NCBI RefSeq assembly: GCF_018130065.1
Contig: NZ_JAFCME010000004.1
Span: 1-64,000, forward strand
Source of the DNA: Bradyrhizobium sp. AUGA SZCCT0158
Lineage (GTDB): Bacteria > Pseudomonadota > Alphaproteobacteria > Rhizobiales > Xanthobacteraceae
Length of the DNA stretch: 64,000 nucleotides
Direction: 5' to 3'
Shown: piece by piece, positions 63,121 through 64,000 of the stretch
How the letters are laid out: every line of letters starts with the position of its first letter
Position numbering within the stretch: position 1 is the first letter of the stretch
Made by a program: the position numbers and the translations under genes
Notes under the pieces: generated by a model
Databases searched by the model: none
Seen by the model: only the letters and a program-made list of their open reading frames with translations
What the model was told of the DNA's origin: nothing

Positions 63121-63630
63121 ATGGGACAGTCGTTGCCCAAACCCGCACTACGGCCGTTTCTTGCGGCGGATACCCCCGTTGTGGCGGCGATCTTCGTTGC
63201 CGCGATCCAGGAATTGACCGGGGATGACTACGGCGAGGCGCAGCAGGAAGCCTGGGCATCGGCGGCCGATGATGAGGAACAATTCGGCAAGAAGCTGGCC
63301 GGTGAATTGACCCTGATCGCGACGCTGCAGAATTCGCCGGTCGGATTTGCTTCGCTGAAGGGCGCCTCGCATATCGAGATGCTCTATGTGCACCCCAGCG
63401 CGGTGGGGCAGGGCGTCGGCGCGATGCTGTGCGATGCGCTGGAAAAGCTCGCCGGTGGGCGCGGCGCCAAGATTCTCACGGTTGACGTCAGCGACAACGC
63501 GCAGGAATTCTTCCTCAAGCGCGGTTACGTCGCCATGCAGCGCAACACCGTCACCATCAACGGTGAATGGCTCGCCAATACCACGATGCAGAAGACGCTG
63601 GCCGAGGCCGCGCCGGGAGCGCCACAATGA
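63121..63630 (+). CDS. GNAT-family N-acetyltransferase
   Basis: 169 residues from ATG 63121 (MGQSLPKPALRPFLAADTPV). The acetyl-CoA fold has strands and VGFASLKGASHIEMLYVHPS AVGQGVGAMLCDALEKLA (Q/RxxGxG/A-like VGQGVGA), then LTVDVSDNAQEFFLKRGYVA MQR. Substrate unknown. Overlaps cimA by ATGA. Confidence 0.85.
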   Translation: MGQSLPKPALRPFLAADTPVVAAIFVAAIQELTGDDYGEAQQEAWASAADDEEQFGKKLAGELTLIATLQNSPVGFASLKGASHIEMLYVHPSAVGQGVGAMLCDALEKLAGGRGAKILTVDVSDNAQEFFLKRGYVAMQRNTVTINGEWLANTTMQKTLAEAAPGAPQ

Positions 63631-64000
63631 GCCGCGAACGCCTCTATCTGTTCGACACCACGCTGCGCGACGGCGCGCAAACCAACGGCGTCGACTTCAC
63701 GCTGCATGACAAGCAGATCATCGCCGGCATGCTCGACGAACTCGGCATCGACTATGTCGAAGGCGGCTATCCCGGCGCCAATCCGACCGATACCGAATTT
63801 TTTGCGACCAAGCCGAAGCTCGACCATGCGCGCTTTACCGCATTCGGCATGACGCGCCGTCCCGGCCGCTCGGCTTCCAACGATCCCGGGCTGGCGGCGC
63901 TGATCGAGGCCAAGGCGGATGCGATCTGCTTTGTCGCGAAAGCATCCGCCTATCAGGTGCGCGTCGCGCTCGAGACCACCAATGAGGAAAACCTCGCCTC
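63627..64000 (+). CDS. cimA: (R)-citramalate synthase / alpha-isopropylmalate synthase-like, partial
   Basis: Starts at ATG 63627 (overlap with the GNAT stop) and runs off the window. MSRERLYLFDTTLRDGAQTN GVDFTLHDKQIIAGMLDELG is the DRE-TIM metallolyase opening (DTTLRDGAQ), then IDYVEGGYPGANPTDTEFF. The short N-terminus and DYVEGGYPGANPTD favour CimA over LeuA. It condenses pyruvate and acetyl-CoA in isoleucine synthesis. Confidence 0.85.
   Translation, partial: MSRERLYLFDTTLRDGAQTNGVDFTLHDKQIIAGMLDELGIDYVEGGYPGANPTDTEFFATKPKLDHARFTAFGMTRRPGRSASNDPGLAALIEAKADAICFVAKASAYQVRVALETTNEENLA

Overview
The window looks like an alphaproteobacterial chromosome of the Bradyrhizobium / Nitrobacteraceae group. 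The evidence is high GC content, several small protein families that I associate with Bradyrhizobium (DUF892, DUF3551, DUF2865, DUF6894, DUF1289), TRAP transporters, and promoters of the alphaproteobacterial EcfG general-stress type (GGAAC-N16-CGTT). This assignment is inference from recognised families, not from a search.

Region 1 (1 to about 22.2 kb) is an old integrated element. Its right end is a tyrosine recombinase (20954-22048, minus) placed head to head with dusA, a known integration hotspot. The element is rich in small stress-type genes: a Mn-catalase/DUF892 fusion, DUF892, a Crp/Fnr regulator, an HWE kinase, tiny membrane proteins and tiny basic proteins. Several lie behind EcfG-type promoters. 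At least ten genes here are broken by single-base indels or reduced to fragments: rpoH, a ligD tail, an HWE kinase, a cold-shock protein, an aldo/keto reductase tail, a nuclease-type gene and others. Three cassettes (9474-9556, 9897-9993, 10990-11100) share an EcfG-type promoter with a near-identical 11-base spacer segment, followed by 50-80 bases and an intrinsic terminator. They look like a family of stress-induced small RNAs.

Region 2 (22.2 to 45 kb) is intact. It holds dusA, a TRAP dctPQM operon, a large autotransporter, an SDR, an EcfG-type DUF892 gene, a FAD/Rieske oxidoreductase, a DUF72 protein, a retropepsin-like protease, a DUF1289 protein, a membrane histidine kinase, a beta-hydroxyacid dehydrogenase, a VOC protein, the Mrp Fe-S carrier, two paralogous TakP-like TRAP binding proteins that converge on one QM permease pair, and moaA.

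Region 3 (45 to 64 kb) is mostly core metabolism: gph, rpiA, gor, cytochrome c, class II DAHP synthase, dgkA, nadE, cysS, a GNAT enzyme and citramalate synthase. Set among these is a patch of small genes (50.6-54.2 kb) with an orphan HigA, tiny membrane proteins and a PilZ protein. The patch also holds a secreted protein with 20-residue repeats and two short peptides with a bacteriocin-type ELDAVSGG/LDAVSGG leader. Both peptide genes have a perfect TGTGA-N6-TCACA palindrome 74-79 bases upstream of the start codon. Dispersed palindromic repeats sit between many genes. No rRNA, tRNA or CRISPR array was seen.
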